Of a DNA stretch of 64,000 bases, positions 18,065 through 29,959 are shown one piece after another. This DNA is from Methylohalomonas sp034521715 (GTDB lineage Bacteria; Pseudomonadota; Gammaproteobacteria; Methylohalomonadales; Methylohalomonadaceae): assembly GCA_034521715.1 (NCBI GenBank), contig JAXHLY010000001.1, forward strand, positions 248,001 to 312,000. The letters are read 5' to 3'. Both the position numbers and the translations under genes were made by a program. Each line of letters opens with the position of its first letter. The first letter of the stretch is position 1. Below the pieces are notes generated by a model that saw only the letters and a program-made list of their open reading frames with translations, was not told the DNA's origin and ran no database searches.

Positions 18065-19475
18065 AACGGCCATTCGTGTACCGGCATACCGCTCTCCTGC
18101 CTCTCCTGGTATGCCAGCGTCAACGCCTGCATGTCACGGCCATGACGCGAAACCCATGCATGCTGCCAGCCGGCACCGTTGCGTCCTGTTTCAATACGCT
18201 GCTCCATGATGCCGAGATAATGATCAATATCCCCTGGGCTGATGCCAAGTTGTTGCAGGCCGTCGCGCGACTGCGGCAATAACTCCCGCAACAGCAGATC
18301 GCGGATACTGCCATTGTCTCCATAGGACCACCGGATTTCTGCATCAAGGCCCTTGCGTGCACAGTGATAAAAATTGCTGCGTGCCGTACTGAAGCTTATC
18401 TGTCCGGTCATCGGCTGATCCGCCGCCACCCAGTACTGCATCAGACCATAGAACAGCGCCGCATTGGCAATACAGTCGGTAACAGTCGGCCCGGCGGGAA
18501 CGACACGATGCTCAATACGCAGGTGCAATGGATCCTGCTCGACGCCGATCAGGGGACGGTTCCAGCGCCAGATAGTACCGTTGTGGAAACGCAGGTGGGC
18601 AAACGGTTCGGCTGAATCGGTGAGATTGACGGGAACGAGCACCGGATAGTTATCAAGGTTTTCCTGAAAACATTCAAACAGGGATTCGCTGATATAGCCC
18701 CTGCCGAACGTCACCCGGCGCTGTTTCGGTGATCCTACCTCGACGGCCTGCTCGAACAGGGGCACGCGTGTTTCATGCCACAGATCGTGGCCGAACAGGT
18801 ACGGTGAGTTGGCGCTGGCCGCCACCATCGGCGCCGAGACAATCTTTGCGATATTCATGTAATGATGGGCCTGTGCCATCGGCACCTGCAAATGGATCTG
18901 TAACGAGGTTGTGCCTGCCTCGAGCATGACGTCGTGGTGCGTCAGGCTGAGCACCTCGTTACCCTCGATGTGCAGATGCAGCGGGTCGCCATGACGCAGC
19001 AGAAATACCTGTTCATTGAGCGCCCGGTACCGGACCATGCCCGACATGTGCCGGAGACTCAACTGGTGTTGCGTAACGCTGGGCAGTATGCCGATCATGA
19101 CCAGTGAGGCGTTGAAATGCTGCGCGGCCTCCTGGCATGCGGACCACGTCGCAGCGAGATCCCGCTCCATGACCGTTAGCGCATCGGCGGTTAGCTGCCG
19201 GGGATCGGCATTCAGCTCGACATTGAAGGCCGCCAGTTCCGGCACAACCAGCGGATTATTCAGATAGGCAAGAAATTCCTTGTTGACCGGTGCGGGACTG
19301 GCCGTCGGCATCGGATCAACCAGGCCTCGAGCTCGAATCCACCGATATTGCCTGCAGAAGAAAACCGCTGCTGCCTGAAATAATCGGCCAGCTGGCCGGT
19401 TTCCTCACGCAGATTATGCAGGAACTGGCTGAAGTCCTGTGCCGTAAAACGGCTGGCGTTGATCTCCTGGCCCAT
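18061..19475 (-). CDS. GCS2-family glutamate-cysteine ligase-like protein (break near 19316)
   Basis: A protein of about 470 residues of the glutamate-cysteine ligase family 2 (YbdK/EgtA-like carboxylate-amine ligases). The start is ATG 19475 (MGQEINASRF), giving a GGFELEAWL motif typical of the ATP-binding site. Then a gap of probably four bases (one GATC of a tandem pair) shifts the frame, and the rest is continuous from MPTASPAPVNKEF. The middle has HLRIEHRVVPAGPTVTDC, and the end reads QHAWVSRHGRDMQALTLAYQ. Family members join glutamate to an amine, but not always cysteine. It is coupled to an M14 deacylase. A classical glutathione role cannot be assumed. Confidence 0.8.
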
Positions 19476-19588
19476 ACCTGCCTTCCGCAAATGACAGGGG
19501 CCAGCATACCAAATAGTCGGGTATAAGGGCGATCAGGTGTCGTGGCGTACGGAGTGATCGCCACGTGCTGCGTACTGAACGGCACGCA

Positions 19589-21770
19589 TCAGACGTACGT
19601 AATTATGATAACGGGCACGGATTCGCGGACATAGGCAACCGGCTGGCCACAGCGGCAGGGCGTATTATCAGCCATGGTAAGCATCGCCTTTTCAACATTG
19701 TCGAACCAGCGATCCGGATCCAAGTCCATATCCACTGCACGTTGCCGCGCCTGTTCGACCCGGTGGAAGCCGGCATTATAGGCCGCCAGCGAGAACCAGA
19801 CGCGATCCTCAAAAGCGAGCCTGTCTTCAAAGCGCTGATAGAGGTTGCTTAGATAGCGTACTCCGCCATGAATCGATGCATCCGGTTTATACAAATCCGT
19901 AATACCGACTTCGCTGGCCGTGGTCGGCAACAGCTGCATCAGACCGACTGCGCCGGCAGACGACAGGGCCTGCGGGTCGAAACGGCTTTCCTGATACATC
20001 TGTGCGACGATCAGGCGCCAGTCAAAACCGAATTGTTCGGCATAACGCCGCACCAGGTCATCATACGGCGACAGTTCACCACCCAATGCCAGCAATTCAT
20101 TGCCTGACGACTTATGCCGCGACTTGACCGGGTGTTCGAAATAGCGCGCATGGAGAACATTATAATCACGCTTGCGATAGGTCTCACTGATAAAACCGTT
20201 GACCGCATCCAGTAACTGACTGTCGTCGGCACGCACAATCCAGCCATGCGGCAACGGTTCACTGACGGGAAAGTGAACCCTGGCACCGGATTCGGCCGCC
20301 AGTAAGGTCCGCGACTTGTGACTGTCGACCACGGTGAGATCATAAATACCGACTTTTACTTTATGGAGAATATCGGCACTCGACTGATCCGGATCCGCCT
20401 CAACGATATCCACGCCAATACCGCGCTGCTGATAGCGTTCGAGCAGGCGCTTGTGCGGACTGCCGGCGGGCAACACGAGGCGCCGGCCCTCGAGGTCACG
20501 GGCATCAATCAACCCTTTATCGCTGTCACGGCCAACGATCAGTGGTGTAGCGTAATTATAAGGGCGCGAAACCTCCAGGCGCGGGTCCTTGCGCACACCG
20601 GGCGCCGGCACCGAAGCGGCTATCAGGTCTCCCCGGCCTTCCAGCAGCCAGCGCACCATATCCGCCTGTGACGGCGCGACTACCATCTCGACACGCAGGC
20701 CGCGGCGCTTGGCAAATTTGCGCACCAGTTCATATTCAAAACCGCGCAGCTCACCTGAATCATCAAGATAATAGTTGGCGGGGCTTTGATAGGTTATCAC
20801 CCGCAGGCTCCGGCGCTCGTCAATGCGCGGCATGTCCTCGAAACGGACCTCGGTAACACTGCGTGACAGGGCCTCGCGGCTCAGGAAACGATCCATGGAT
20901 TCACGCAGATCATTGCTTCCAGGGTGCACGGCCCAGACCAGGTTTTCACCACCGGGGAGATCAAGCAGGATATTCAATTCCGGATGGTTCGGCATGTGTT
21001 CGCTCAACGACCCGCTGTCAACAACGGCAAGGTCGTGCACTGTCCCAGGCTGGACCTTGTGCAGTATGGCCGTAGTATCCCGGTTCTCCGGTACACTGAT
21101 TACATTCATACCCGCATGGCCCCGGGCATGATCCACCAGCCTGCCGTAGGCGGGCGAATTCTGTTTCACCGCGACCTGACGGTCGCGCAGATCGTCCAGA
21201 CCGGCGAGTGGCTGACTGCCGCGGCGGCCGACGATACGCTGCCGGCTCATGGTCCAGGGCAGGGTGAACTCGGCCTGGTTGGCCATGCCGGCGACAATGC
21301 TTTCATCCTGGCCGGCAATCAGATCGCCACGGCCGGCCTGCAGTGCCGGCAGCAGATCCCAGCGATTATCAACCACGACCCAGGCCAGTTCGCGATCGGC
21401 CTCGCGGGCATAGTCTTTCAACAGACGGGCTTCTGCCGGCAAACGGCCGGGACCTGCGGTTCACCCGGCCTCACGCTGCACCGAGTATGCGCAATGCGTC
21501 GGTGTCGTCGGCGACTTGCGGGCTGATAACGGCATGGCCGTGGAATTCCGGGACAGCAACCGGCCGCTGCTGGATATCCCGGGACAGCGGGACATCAACA
21601 GTGGTCATGGTTGCCGGCTCGGCCGCCCGCAGCATGGGCATATTGCCCACCACCGGCAGGATGGCGGCTACACTGAGCAGGCCTAAGGCAGCGCCACCGG
21701 CGAGCAGCCGGCGACGATAGCGCAGCATGTGCCGGGACAGCAAAGATTGTATTACATCGTTTAGCAACAA
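19589..21770 (-). CDS. MltF-like membrane-anchored lytic transglycosylase with two solute-binding domains (break near 21443-21475)
   Basis: About 727 residues. An N-terminal membrane anchor (RYRRRLLAGGAALGLLSVAAILP) is followed by a disturbed stretch near 21443-21475. Two tandem domains of the type-3 solute-binding family come next. The first includes ELAWVVVDNRWDLLPAL and GRGDLIAGQD; the second includes LRVITYQSPANYYLDDSGEL and GRGDLIAASVP. A C-terminal SLT domain has the catalytic Glu in AQMYQESRFDPQA and the GAVGLMQLLPTTA motif. MltF itself has one binding domain that controls the transglycosylase, so two is unusual. It acts on peptidoglycan from the periplasmic side. It lies downstream of the murU-amgK recycling pair, though the genes are separated by ~225 bases. 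Confidence 0.88.
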
Positions 21771-21995
21771 AACCGGATTCCCTCTGATTGCACCCGGCAG
21801 TCCCTGTCAGCGGCAGCCATAAGGCACCGAATCAGAACCGTCGAGCACAGCCCTACCCCATATATAGGGTATACGGGCATAAAGTATACAACATATTGAA
21901 GTTAATGCAGCCAGAAGGGCGTAATCTAGCACCCTGAATGCTGCAGTGCAACGTGAATATCCAGTCCCTTGGGACCGGCATGGCTGGGCGAGAGT
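21771..21995. other. Intergenic region between the MltF-like gene and murU
   Basis: About 225 bases separating two reverse-strand genes. An AT-rich stretch around 21852-21905 (TATATAGGGTATACGGG and a run to ACATATTGAAG) is the likely promoter zone for the transglycosylase gene. No ORF or repeat recognised. Confidence 0.4.
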
Positions 21996-22673
21996 TCAGT
22001 TGGCGGGGGAATCCTGGCCGAGCTGTCTGTCCAGGGCCTGCAGACGCTCGGGGGTGCCGACATCGACCCAGATGCCGGCATAGTACTGGCCGCTGACCTC
22101 ACCCCGCGTGGCGGCAGATCGCAGCAGCGGTGCCAGCGGAAAGGCGCCGGGGGCGGTAGCGGCGAACAGCGCCGGCCGGTACAGGCCGATGCCGCTGTAG
22201 GTATAGCATGGCGCCGGTGCCAGCCCGACACGGCCGGCGTCCAGCGAAAAATCACCGCCAGGATTGTGGTCGGGATTGTCGACCAGCACCAGGTGAGCGA
22301 GGCTCTCCGCCGGCATGGCCAGCGGCGCGAATGGAAAATCGGAATAGACATCGGCGTTGACGACGAGAAACGGGTCGCTGTCGATCAGGGCCAGCGCGTG
22401 GCGGATACCGCCTCCCGTTTCCAGTGGATTATCACCTTCAGGAGAATAGTGAATACTTACTCCGAAGCAGCTGCCATCCCCCATTGCCGCCTCAATCTGG
22501 TCGCCGAAACGGGCATGATTAATCACCAGATCGGTAATACCGGCGGCGGCCAGATGTTCGACATGGTATTCGAGCAGCGACTTGCCGCCGGCCCTGAGCA
22601 GCGGCTTCGGGGTCGTGTCGGTAAGCGGCCGCATGCGCTCGCCGCGCCCGGCCGCCAGTATCAATGCCTGCAT
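21996..22673 (-). CDS. murU: N-acetylmuramate alpha-1-phosphate uridylyltransferase
   Basis: A protein of 225 residues starting at ATG 22673 with the nucleotidyltransferase signature LILAAGRGERMRPLTD and KPLL. VNADVYSDF provides the metal-binding Asp, and TYSGIGLY and GIWVDVGTPERL are typical of the sugar-phosphate nucleotidyltransferase fold. MurU makes UDP-MurNAc from MurNAc-1-phosphate in the cell-wall recycling route found in Pseudomonas and relatives, which bypasses MurA and gives fosfomycin tolerance. amgK, the kinase for the preceding step, ends 4 bases upstream, so the pair is an operon. The open frame extends further upstream but overlaps amgK, hence the start chosen. Confidence 0.92.
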   Translation of the reverse strand: MQALILAAGRGERMRPLTDTTPKPLLRAGGKSLLEYHVEHLAAAGITDLVINHARFGDQIEAAMGDGSCFGVSIHYSPEGDNPLETGGGIRHALALIDSDPFLVVNADVYSDFPFAPLAMPAESLAHLVLVDNPDHNPGGDFSLDAGRVGLAPAPCYTYSGIGLYRPALFAATAPGAFPLAPLLRSAATRGEVSGQYYAGIWVDVGTPERLQALDRQLGQDSPAN

Positions 22674-22677
22674 ATTT

Positions 22678-23706
22678 TCACCCCGCGACCCCGCCGGCTG
22701 CCGTGGCCGGCAGAACGCGCTGTTCGAACAGGTGACGAAGCGGGGCCAGCTGCGGATAGTGCGGCAGCACCTCCATGATGTAGCCAATAAAACGCGGTGC
22801 GTCCTCGAGGTAATGCGGTTTGCCGTCGCGATAACAAATCCGCGCAAAAATACCCAGCACTTTCAGGTGCCGCTGCAGGCCCATCCAGTCGAGATCCACC
22901 TGAAAATCCTCCCACGCGGGAGGTACCGGCAGGCCCCTGTCGCGGGCCCGTAGCCAGTAATCCCGCAGCCACTCCGTCACCCGCGGCTGCGGCCAGCTGA
23001 TGAAGGCGTCCCTGAACAAACAGACAGGGTCGTAACTGATCGGGCCGCTGACCGCGTCCTGGAAATCCAGCACACCGGGATTGGGACATGAAACCATGAG
23101 ATTGCGCGGCATGTAATCACGATGCACGAACACGCGCGGCTGTTGCAGCGCCCGTTCGACCAACAGAGCAAACATCTCGTTCAGCAGCGCTGCTTCGTCG
23201 CTATCGGGTTCGATTTGCAGATGGCGGCGCAGATACCATTCCGGAAACAGGCGCAGCTCCTGCATCAGGCGCTCATGATCATATATCGGCAGGCCGCGAT
23301 CATCGGCGGCTGTTCTGCATTGTGAGAAGCGTCTGAAATAGCGTCGTCGAACAGCTGGCGCCGCATTGCTTTCGTTGAGTGCCTGCAGATAAGCGCTGTC
23401 GCCCAGATCGCTCAACAACAGGAAGCCCTGATCGAAATCGGTCGCGAGAATATCGGGAACATGAACGCCGGCGGCGGCAAGCCGGCCGGCGATATCGACG
23501 AACGGCCGGCTGTCCTCCTGGCCGGGCGGGGCATCCATGACGATAAAGCTGTCACCGTCATGATGAAAGCGGAAATAGCGCCGAAAGCTGGCATCGGCAG
23601 AGGCCGGGAGCAGATCAACATCGCCGAAGCGCGGGCGCAGCCACTCGCGCAGGGCGGTCAGACGTCGATCGCCGGCGCTGTTACTGTGTTCGGAACTGTC
23701 GGTCAT
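22678..23706 (-). CDS. amgK: Anomeric MurNAc/GlcNAc kinase
   Basis: A protein of 342 residues of the aminoglycoside-phosphotransferase (APH) kinase fold. The catalytic loop VFVHRDYMPRNLM and the metal-binding DFQDAV segment are clear. The N-terminus has FRRYFRF and FIVMDAPP, the latter typical of AmgK-like kinases. It phosphorylates MurNAc (and GlcNAc) at C1 to feed MurU. A stretch around 23340-23375 reads atypically in this frame but well in the next (DDAIS...), suggesting two compensating indels that leave the overall frame intact. It is divergent from yrbG. Confidence 0.92.
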   Translation of the reverse strand: MTDSSEHSNSAGDRRLTALREWLRPRFGDVDLLPASADASFRRYFRFHHDGDSFIVMDAPPGQEDSRPFVDIAGRLAAAGVHVPDILATDFDQGFLLLSDLGDSAYLQALNESNAAPAVRRRYFRRFSQCRTAADDRGLPIYDHERLMQELRLFPEWYLRRHLQIEPDSDEAALLNEMFALLVERALQQPRVFVHRDYMPRNLMVSCPNPGVLDFQDAVSGPISYDPVCLFRDAFISWPQPRVTEWLRDYWLRARDRGLPVPPAWEDFQVDLDWMGLQRHLKVLGIFARICYRDGKPHYLEDAPRFIGYIMEVLPHYPQLAPLRHLFEQRVLPATAAGGVAG

Positions 23707-23897
23707 AGCGACACATTATAAATAGACCCGGTTCCCGATGCGCCTGCTGATTGTCCCGGGTACCGCAGCAGATTTTGCAAGCCCGCAGGCATCTGGCATG
23801 ATTGCTGTTCTTTTGCGCGGCGATCCTGTCAGCGGATGCCGCGACCGATCCTCGCCAAGATTTCGAGAAGCTGGAGACCCGAACGCCGCTCGCCATC

Positions 23898-24858
23898 ATG
23901 GCCGTCATTGTCGGTCTGTTGCTGCTGAGCTTACGGCGCCGATCGTTTCGTGCTGGGCGCGGCCGCGACGGCGCGCAACCTCGGCATCTCGCCGCTGGTC
24001 ATCGGCCTGACCGTTGTCGGCATTGCCACCTCCCTGCCGGAAGTCCTGGTCGGATCCGTGGCCGCGCTTCAGGACCATATCGAGATCGCCATCGGCAATG
24101 CGATCGGTTCCAACATCGCCAATGTCGCCCTGGTGCTCGGCACCTGCGCGGCGCTGTTTCCCGTGGCCGTGGCCTCGACCTCGATTCGCCGCGAATACGG
24201 GCTGATGATGGCCGCGATCGTGCTCGCCGGCGTATTGCTGTATGACCTGGATCTGTCGCGCCTGGACGGTGGCATATTACTGCTCGGCCTGCTTGCCAGC
24301 ATTGCCGTCATTGTGTTCATCGCCCGCCGCCTTGGAGACAGCACCGATCCGCTGATCGCCGAAAGCGACAAGGAATACAGGGTGGCCGTACCCCAGCTGC
24401 GTGCCACGCTGTATTTGTTGCTGGGGCTGGTCCTGCTGCTCGGCGGCGCCGAGTTGCTGGTGCGCGGCGCCGTCGCCATTGCCCTGGCCTTCGGTATCAG
24501 CGATCTGGTTATCGGCCTGACCATTATCGCCGTCGGCACCAGCCTGCCGGAACTGGCCGCTGCGGTAATGAGCATGATCAAGCGCGAGACCGACATTGCG
24601 ATAGGCAATATTATCGGTTCAAATATGTTCAACATGCTGGCCGTGCTGGGCGTTCCCGCCATGCTGCAGCCAGGCAGCTTCAACGCCGATGTCATTGCCC
24701 GGGATTATCCGGTCATGATTGGCCTGAGTTTACTGATGGGCATAATGCTGTTTCTGGGCAAACGCGGCCATATCGGCCGCCCGGAAGGCCTGCTTTTACT
24801 GCTATGCTTCTGTAGCTATCAAGGCTGGCTGTTCCTGCAACCCGCCGCCGGCAGCTGA
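23898..24858 (+). CDS. yrbG: Calcium/sodium antiporter family protein YrbG (one-base break near 23934)
   Basis: A protein of about 319 residues, CaCA superfamily, with around ten membrane segments in two inverted halves. Each half carries the ion-binding alpha repeat: GIATSLPEVLVGSVA with GNAIGSNIANV in the first, and AVGTSLPELAAAVMS with GNIIGSNMFNM in the second. The start is tentatively ATG 23898. After LLLLSL one extra base shifts the frame, and the rest (GADRFVLGAAATARNLGISP) is continuous. In E. coli yrbG also sits just before kdsD, kdsC and the lpt genes. The physiological ion is not proven. kdsD follows after six bases. Confidence 0.9.
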
Positions 24859-24864
24859 AAATCA

Positions 24865-25876
24865 ATGGTCGCCAAACGCCGAACTGTCAAACATCTACAG
24901 GCATATGATGCCGGCAAGCTCATTGAGCTGGGCCGGGCCGTGATCGAAACGGAACGGGCGGCCGTGGCCAGCCTCAGTGAACGCATCAACGATGATTTCG
25001 CCCGCGCCTGCCGGTTTCTGCTCGAATGCCGGGGGCGCGCGGTGGTCCTCGGCATGGGCAAATCCGGCCACATCGGCGGCAAGATTGCCGCCACCCTGGC
25101 GAGTACCGGCACGCCGGCGTTCTTCGTCCATCCCGGCGAGGCCAGTCATGGCGATCTCGGCATGATCACGCCGGAGGACGTGGTCCTGGCACTGTCGAAC
25201 TCCGGCGAGACCGATGAAATCATCGCGCTGCTGCCGGTCATCAAGCGGCTCGGGGTACCGCTGATCGCCATGACCGGCAAGCAGTCGGTCCACACTGGCA
25301 CAGGCCGCCGATGTCAGCATCGATATCAGCGTCGACAAGGAGGCCTGCCCGCTCGGCCTGGCGCCCACGGCGAGCACGACGGCAACCCTGGCCATGGGTG
25401 ATGCCATCGCCATCGCCCTGCTCGAGGCGCGCGAATTCAGCGCCGAGGATTTCGCCCTGTCGCATCCCGGCGGCACGCTCGGCCGGCGGCTGCTGCTGCA
25501 TGTCAGCAATATCATGCACACCGGCGGGGAAATGCCGGTGGTGACCGAGGATACGCTACTGCGCGAGGCACTGATGGAGATGACACAGAAGGGGCTGGGG
25601 ACAACCGCCGTTGTCGACACTGACGGCAAGGTCCTCGGCGTTTTCACCGACGGCGACCTGCGGCGAACGCTGGATGCGGGCGTGGACGTGCACCAGGCCC
25701 CGATCAGTGACGTCATGACCCGTAACTGCAAGACCGTACGCGCCGAACTCCTGGCCGTCGAGGCCCTGACGCTGATGGAGGATCACAAGATAAATGCCCT
25801 GCTGGTCGTCGACGACGACAACCGTCTCATCGGCGTGCTGAACATGCATGACCTGCTGCGTGCGGGCGTGGTATGA
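24865..25876 (+). CDS. kdsD: D-arabinose 5-phosphate isomerase (break near 25292)
   Basis: KdsD converts ribulose 5-phosphate to arabinose 5-phosphate, the first step of Kdo synthesis for LPS. The N-terminal SIS domain reads VVLGMGKSGHIGGKIAATL and HPGEASHGDLGM, then LSNSGETDEI. At KQS (about 25292) an indel shifts the frame, which resumes AQAADVSIDISVDKEACPLG and SHPGGTLGRRLL. Two CBS domains fill the last ~120 residues (DTDGKVLGVFTDGDLRR and DDDNRLIGVLNMHDLLRAGVV). The reconstructed length of ~337 residues is normal. The stop overlaps the kdsC start (ATGA). Confidence 0.95.
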
Positions 25877-26422
25877 GCACGCTGCAGGACAAGGCGCGCA
25901 GGATAGAACTGGCCATATTCGATGTCGACGGCGTTCTCACCGATGGCCGGCTGATACTCGGCGATGACGGCACCGAACACAAATCCTTTCATGTCCGTGA
26001 CGGCCTCGGCCTGGTGCTCGCTGCGCGAGGCCGGCATCCAGGTGGCGATCATCTCGCGCCCGGCAATCCCAGGTCACCGCCGAACGCATGGCGGCGCTGG
26101 GCATCGAGTACGTCTATCAGGGCAGCGAAGACAAGGCGCAAACTTTCACCGAGTTGCTGCGAGCGGCTGCAGCTCGATGCACAGCAGGCCGCCTATACCG
26201 GCGATGATGTCCTCGACCTGCCGGTGCTTGTCCCGCGCCGGCCTGGCCGCGGCGGTCGCCGACGCCCACGCCCTGGTCCGTGAACGGGTGGACTTCGCTT
26301 ACCCGCGGCCGAGGGCGGCCGCGGCGCGGTACGTGAAGTCTGCGAACTGATCCTGGAAGCCCGCGGCATGCTGGGCGCCCTGCTGCGGCGCTACCTGGAA
26401 GCGCCCAACGAGACTGAATTGA
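25873..26422 (+). CDS. kdsC: 3-deoxy-D-manno-octulosonate 8-phosphate phosphatase (several breaks)
   Basis: A HAD-superfamily phosphatase that dephosphorylates Kdo-8-P. The N-terminus is intact, with the nucleophile loop AIFDVDGVLTDG and KSFHVRDG. Breaks near 26026, 26065, 26155 and 26228 then scatter the conserved blocks over frames: LREAGIQVAIIS, QVTAERMAALGIEYVYQG, AAYTGDDVLDLPVL and RAGLAAAVADAHALV. A C-terminal segment reads GAVREVCELILEARGMLGALL. The 3' end is uncertain. A stop at 26420-26422 in one frame would precede lptC cleanly, whereas another frame stays open into lptC. Sequence quality here is poor, but the family is certain. Confidence 0.88.
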
Positions 26423-26443
26423 CGGCCGCGCCGGCCAACCTCC

Positions 26444-27056
26444 ATGTATCCACGCTGGCGAATCATTCTCATCCTCCTGCCCCTGACGATCGTCAGTTTC
26501 TGGATTATTTACCAGCTGGCTGAGGACGGATAGGCCCGGAAACCTTGTCGCCCAGGGCAATACCCGAATACACCATGACCGATCTCCACAGCCTGAACAT
26601 GACTGTCGCAGGTGAACCGAAAACCCGGCTGAAGGCCGACTTTATGGCCCGTTTCGAGTCAAAGGACGAGACGGAACTGACCGGGCCGGAACTGGAAATA
26701 TTCCGTCCCGATCAGGAGCCCCTGTATGTCCGTGCCGACCAAGGCTGGGTGACCTCGGGCAATGAAGTTATCCTGTTACAGGGCAATGTTCGCTTCTGGG
26801 AACATGACAGCCGACGGCCAGCTGATCACTGGAGGTAACGACGAGCGAGGCGACGGTTTACCCGGAGCGCGATTATGCGGAAACCGACAAACCGGCAACT
26901 TTATCGACAGGCAAAACGACTACCGACAGCATCGGCATGAAGGCCTATATGGAAGAAGGCCGCATTGAAATGCTCAACCAGGTACATACAACCATTAAAG
27001 AAGGCTCACTGATTGCAACCGGACGCAGCGAACAACATGAAGACAACGACTCCTGA
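26444..27056 (+). CDS. lptC: LPS export protein LptC (two breaks)
   Basis: LptC is a bitopic inner-membrane protein that passes LPS from LptB2FG to LptA. The start is ATG 26444, giving a short basic N-terminus and one membrane helix (RIILILLPLTIVSFWIIY). The frame breaks near 26530. The periplasmic beta-jellyroll then reads YTMTDLHSLNMTVAGEP, LKADFMARF and VILLQGNVRFWEHD, with another break near 26808. It continues as SEATVYPERDYAETDKP and ends at 27054-27056. The reconstructed length of ~203 residues is normal. The start of lptA overlaps its end. Confidence 0.9.
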
Positions 27057-27609
27057 CCGTCAAGCTGATACGCGTCGTTATCGCTGATTGCTGGCCATAG
27101 TGCCGGGCATGCCGACTGGCGCTGTCCTCTGACAGTGAGAAGCCGATGGAGATTGTTGCTGATGAAGCGGAACATGACAGCAAGAATCGCATCACGATAT
27201 ACCGCGGCGATGTCGAGGTCACACAGGGCACACTGTTTATTTCCGGTCACACGACTGACGGTGTTACTATTCCGACAACCAGGAACTCGATCACGCCATC
27301 ATGGAAGGTGATCGCGCCTACTACAAACAATTGCCCGATAACAGCAAAGTGTATGACGAGGCATGGGCAAACCGCATGGAATACTATCCAAACGATGGCA
27401 TGGTGATACTGATCGACGACGGCAAGGTTGTGCAGGAAGATGTGCGTTTCACCGGCGATCGCATTGAATACGACACGATTAACAGCCGCGTAATCGCCAA
27501 GACGGTCAAGCAAACCAGTAGCGACGAAGACGAGAAGAAACCCGCGAAAGACGGCGACCGTGTCAGGGTTATTATTTCCCCCAAAAAACAACCGGACAGC
27601 AGCGAATAA
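27037..27609 (+). CDS. lptA: Periplasmic LPS transport protein LptA (breaks near the N-terminus and ~27255)
   Basis: LptA oligomerises into the periplasmic bridge carrying LPS to LptDE. I place the start at ATG 27037 inside the end of lptC. The first part would be a signal peptide with a hydrophobic LLAIVPG segment, disturbed by indels around 27085-27125. The mature protein begins near KPMEIVADEAEHD and continues ITIYRGDVEVTQGTLFISG. A break at ~27255 separates VTVYYSDNQELDHAIMEG-like sequence from the rest (MEGDRAYYKQLPDN, VRFTGDRIEYDTINSRV), ending in a Lys/Asp-rich tail. Length of about 190 residues is normal. The exact start is uncertain. Confidence 0.88.
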
Positions 27610-27667
27610 CGATGTCGGCAACCGTTGGAAAGGCTGGATCACTGCAGAGACGGCCGACGTAATACGC

Positions 27668-28403
<736 letters not shown>

Positions 28404-28446
28404 ACCCCGCCTACAACGGCCGATTTTCAGTTAGAATATTCAGTAT

Positions 28447-29937
28447 ATGAAACCCTCGCTGCAATTACGCATCGGCCAGAGCCTGACCATGACGCCGCAG
28501 CTGCAACAGGCCATTCGCCTGCTGCAGCTTGTCCAGCCTGGAACTGCGCACCGAAGTGCAGGAGGCGCTTGAATCGAACATGATGCTGGAACTGGATGAG
28601 GAAGAAGACGAAACCCAGATCCAGTCGGCGGAGACCGACAACGGTACCGGCAATGAAACGGATGACACTATGGATACCGAGTCCGGGCTGGAGCGCGACA
28701 GCATTCCCGACGACCTGCCGGTCGACAGCGTCTGGGACGACGTCTATGACTCGTACAGTTACCAGGGCAGCGGCAGTGCGCGCCGATCCCGGAACTGAAC
28801 GGCTATGATAATCAGCGCGCCCCGAGCCAGACCCTGCATGACTACCTGCGCTGGCAGCTCAACCTGACACCCACCAGCGAAACCGACCGCGCCATCGCCA
28901 TGGCCATTATCGATGCCCTGGATGATGACGGCTATCTCACGCTCAGCCTGGAGGAAATCCGCGAATCGCTGGGTTCGGACATCAAGGCCGAGGATGCGGA
29001 CGATGAGCCCGATATCGACATCGAGGAAGTCCGTGCCGTACTGCATATTGTCCAGGCCATGGATCCGCCCGGCGTCGGCGCGGCCGATCTGCGTGAATGC
29101 CTGCTGATCCAGCTCAACCAGCTGCCGGCCGATGTACCCTGGAGGGATGAGGCCCGGGTTCTGGTCGACAAACATCTGCAGGCACTCGCTTCACATGATT
29201 ACAATCAGCTGTTACGGCAAATGCGGCTCGGCCGCGATGATCTGCAACAGGCGCTCAACCTTATCCAGTCGCTGAACCCGCGCCCCGGCGGTCAGGTAGA
29301 GGATACACAGCCGGAATATATTGTCCCCGATGTCTATGTCAGAAAAGACAAGGGTGCCTGGAAGGTGGAACTGAATAGTGAGACCATCCCGCATCTGCGC
29401 GTCAACAACAGTTATGCACAGATGATCCGGCGCGCGGACAACAGCAGTGACAATAATTCACTCAAGACCCACCTGCAGGAAGCACGCTGGTTCATCAAAA
29501 GCCTGCAAAGCCGCAATGAAACATTGCTGCGTGTCGCGACCGCCATTGTCGAACGCCAGCAGGCATTCCTGGAACGCGGCGAGGAGGCTATGAAACCGCT
29601 GGTGCTGCACGATATCGCCGAGACGCTTGGCATGCATGAATCCACCATTTCGCGCGTAACCACCCGCAAATACATGCATACGCCGCGCGGCATTTTCGAG
29701 CTCAAGTATTTTTTTTCCAGCCACGTCAGCACCAGCATGGGCGGCACGCGCTCTTCAACCTCCATTCGTGCACAAATTAAGAAGCTCATCAATGAAGAGC
29801 CGCCGCAGAAACCTCTCAGCGACAGCAAAATCGCATCCATACTTTCTGACCGTGGCATCGAGGTCGCCCGCCGTACTATTGCCAAGTATCGCGAGGCCAT
29901 GTCCATACCGCCGTCGAATGAACGTAAACACTTATAA
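28447..29937 (+). CDS. rpoN: RNA polymerase sigma-54 factor (two breaks)
   Basis: Sigma-54 directs transcription of nitrogen and many other genes from -24/-12 promoters. The start is ATG 28447 with the Gln-rich region I (LQLRIGQSLTMTPQLQQ). A base too many near 28531 and an indel near 28780 shift the frame in regions I-II. From ARAPSQ-like sequence at ~28810 it is continuous. The core-binding domain comes first, then the DNA-binding helix-turn-helix around HESTISRVTTRKYMHTP and the RpoN box ARRTIAKYREAM. The length of ~495 residues is normal. hpf and ptsN follow, the standard order. Confidence 0.95.
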
Positions 29938-29959
29938 CAATCCCATCAAGGAGATGTCC

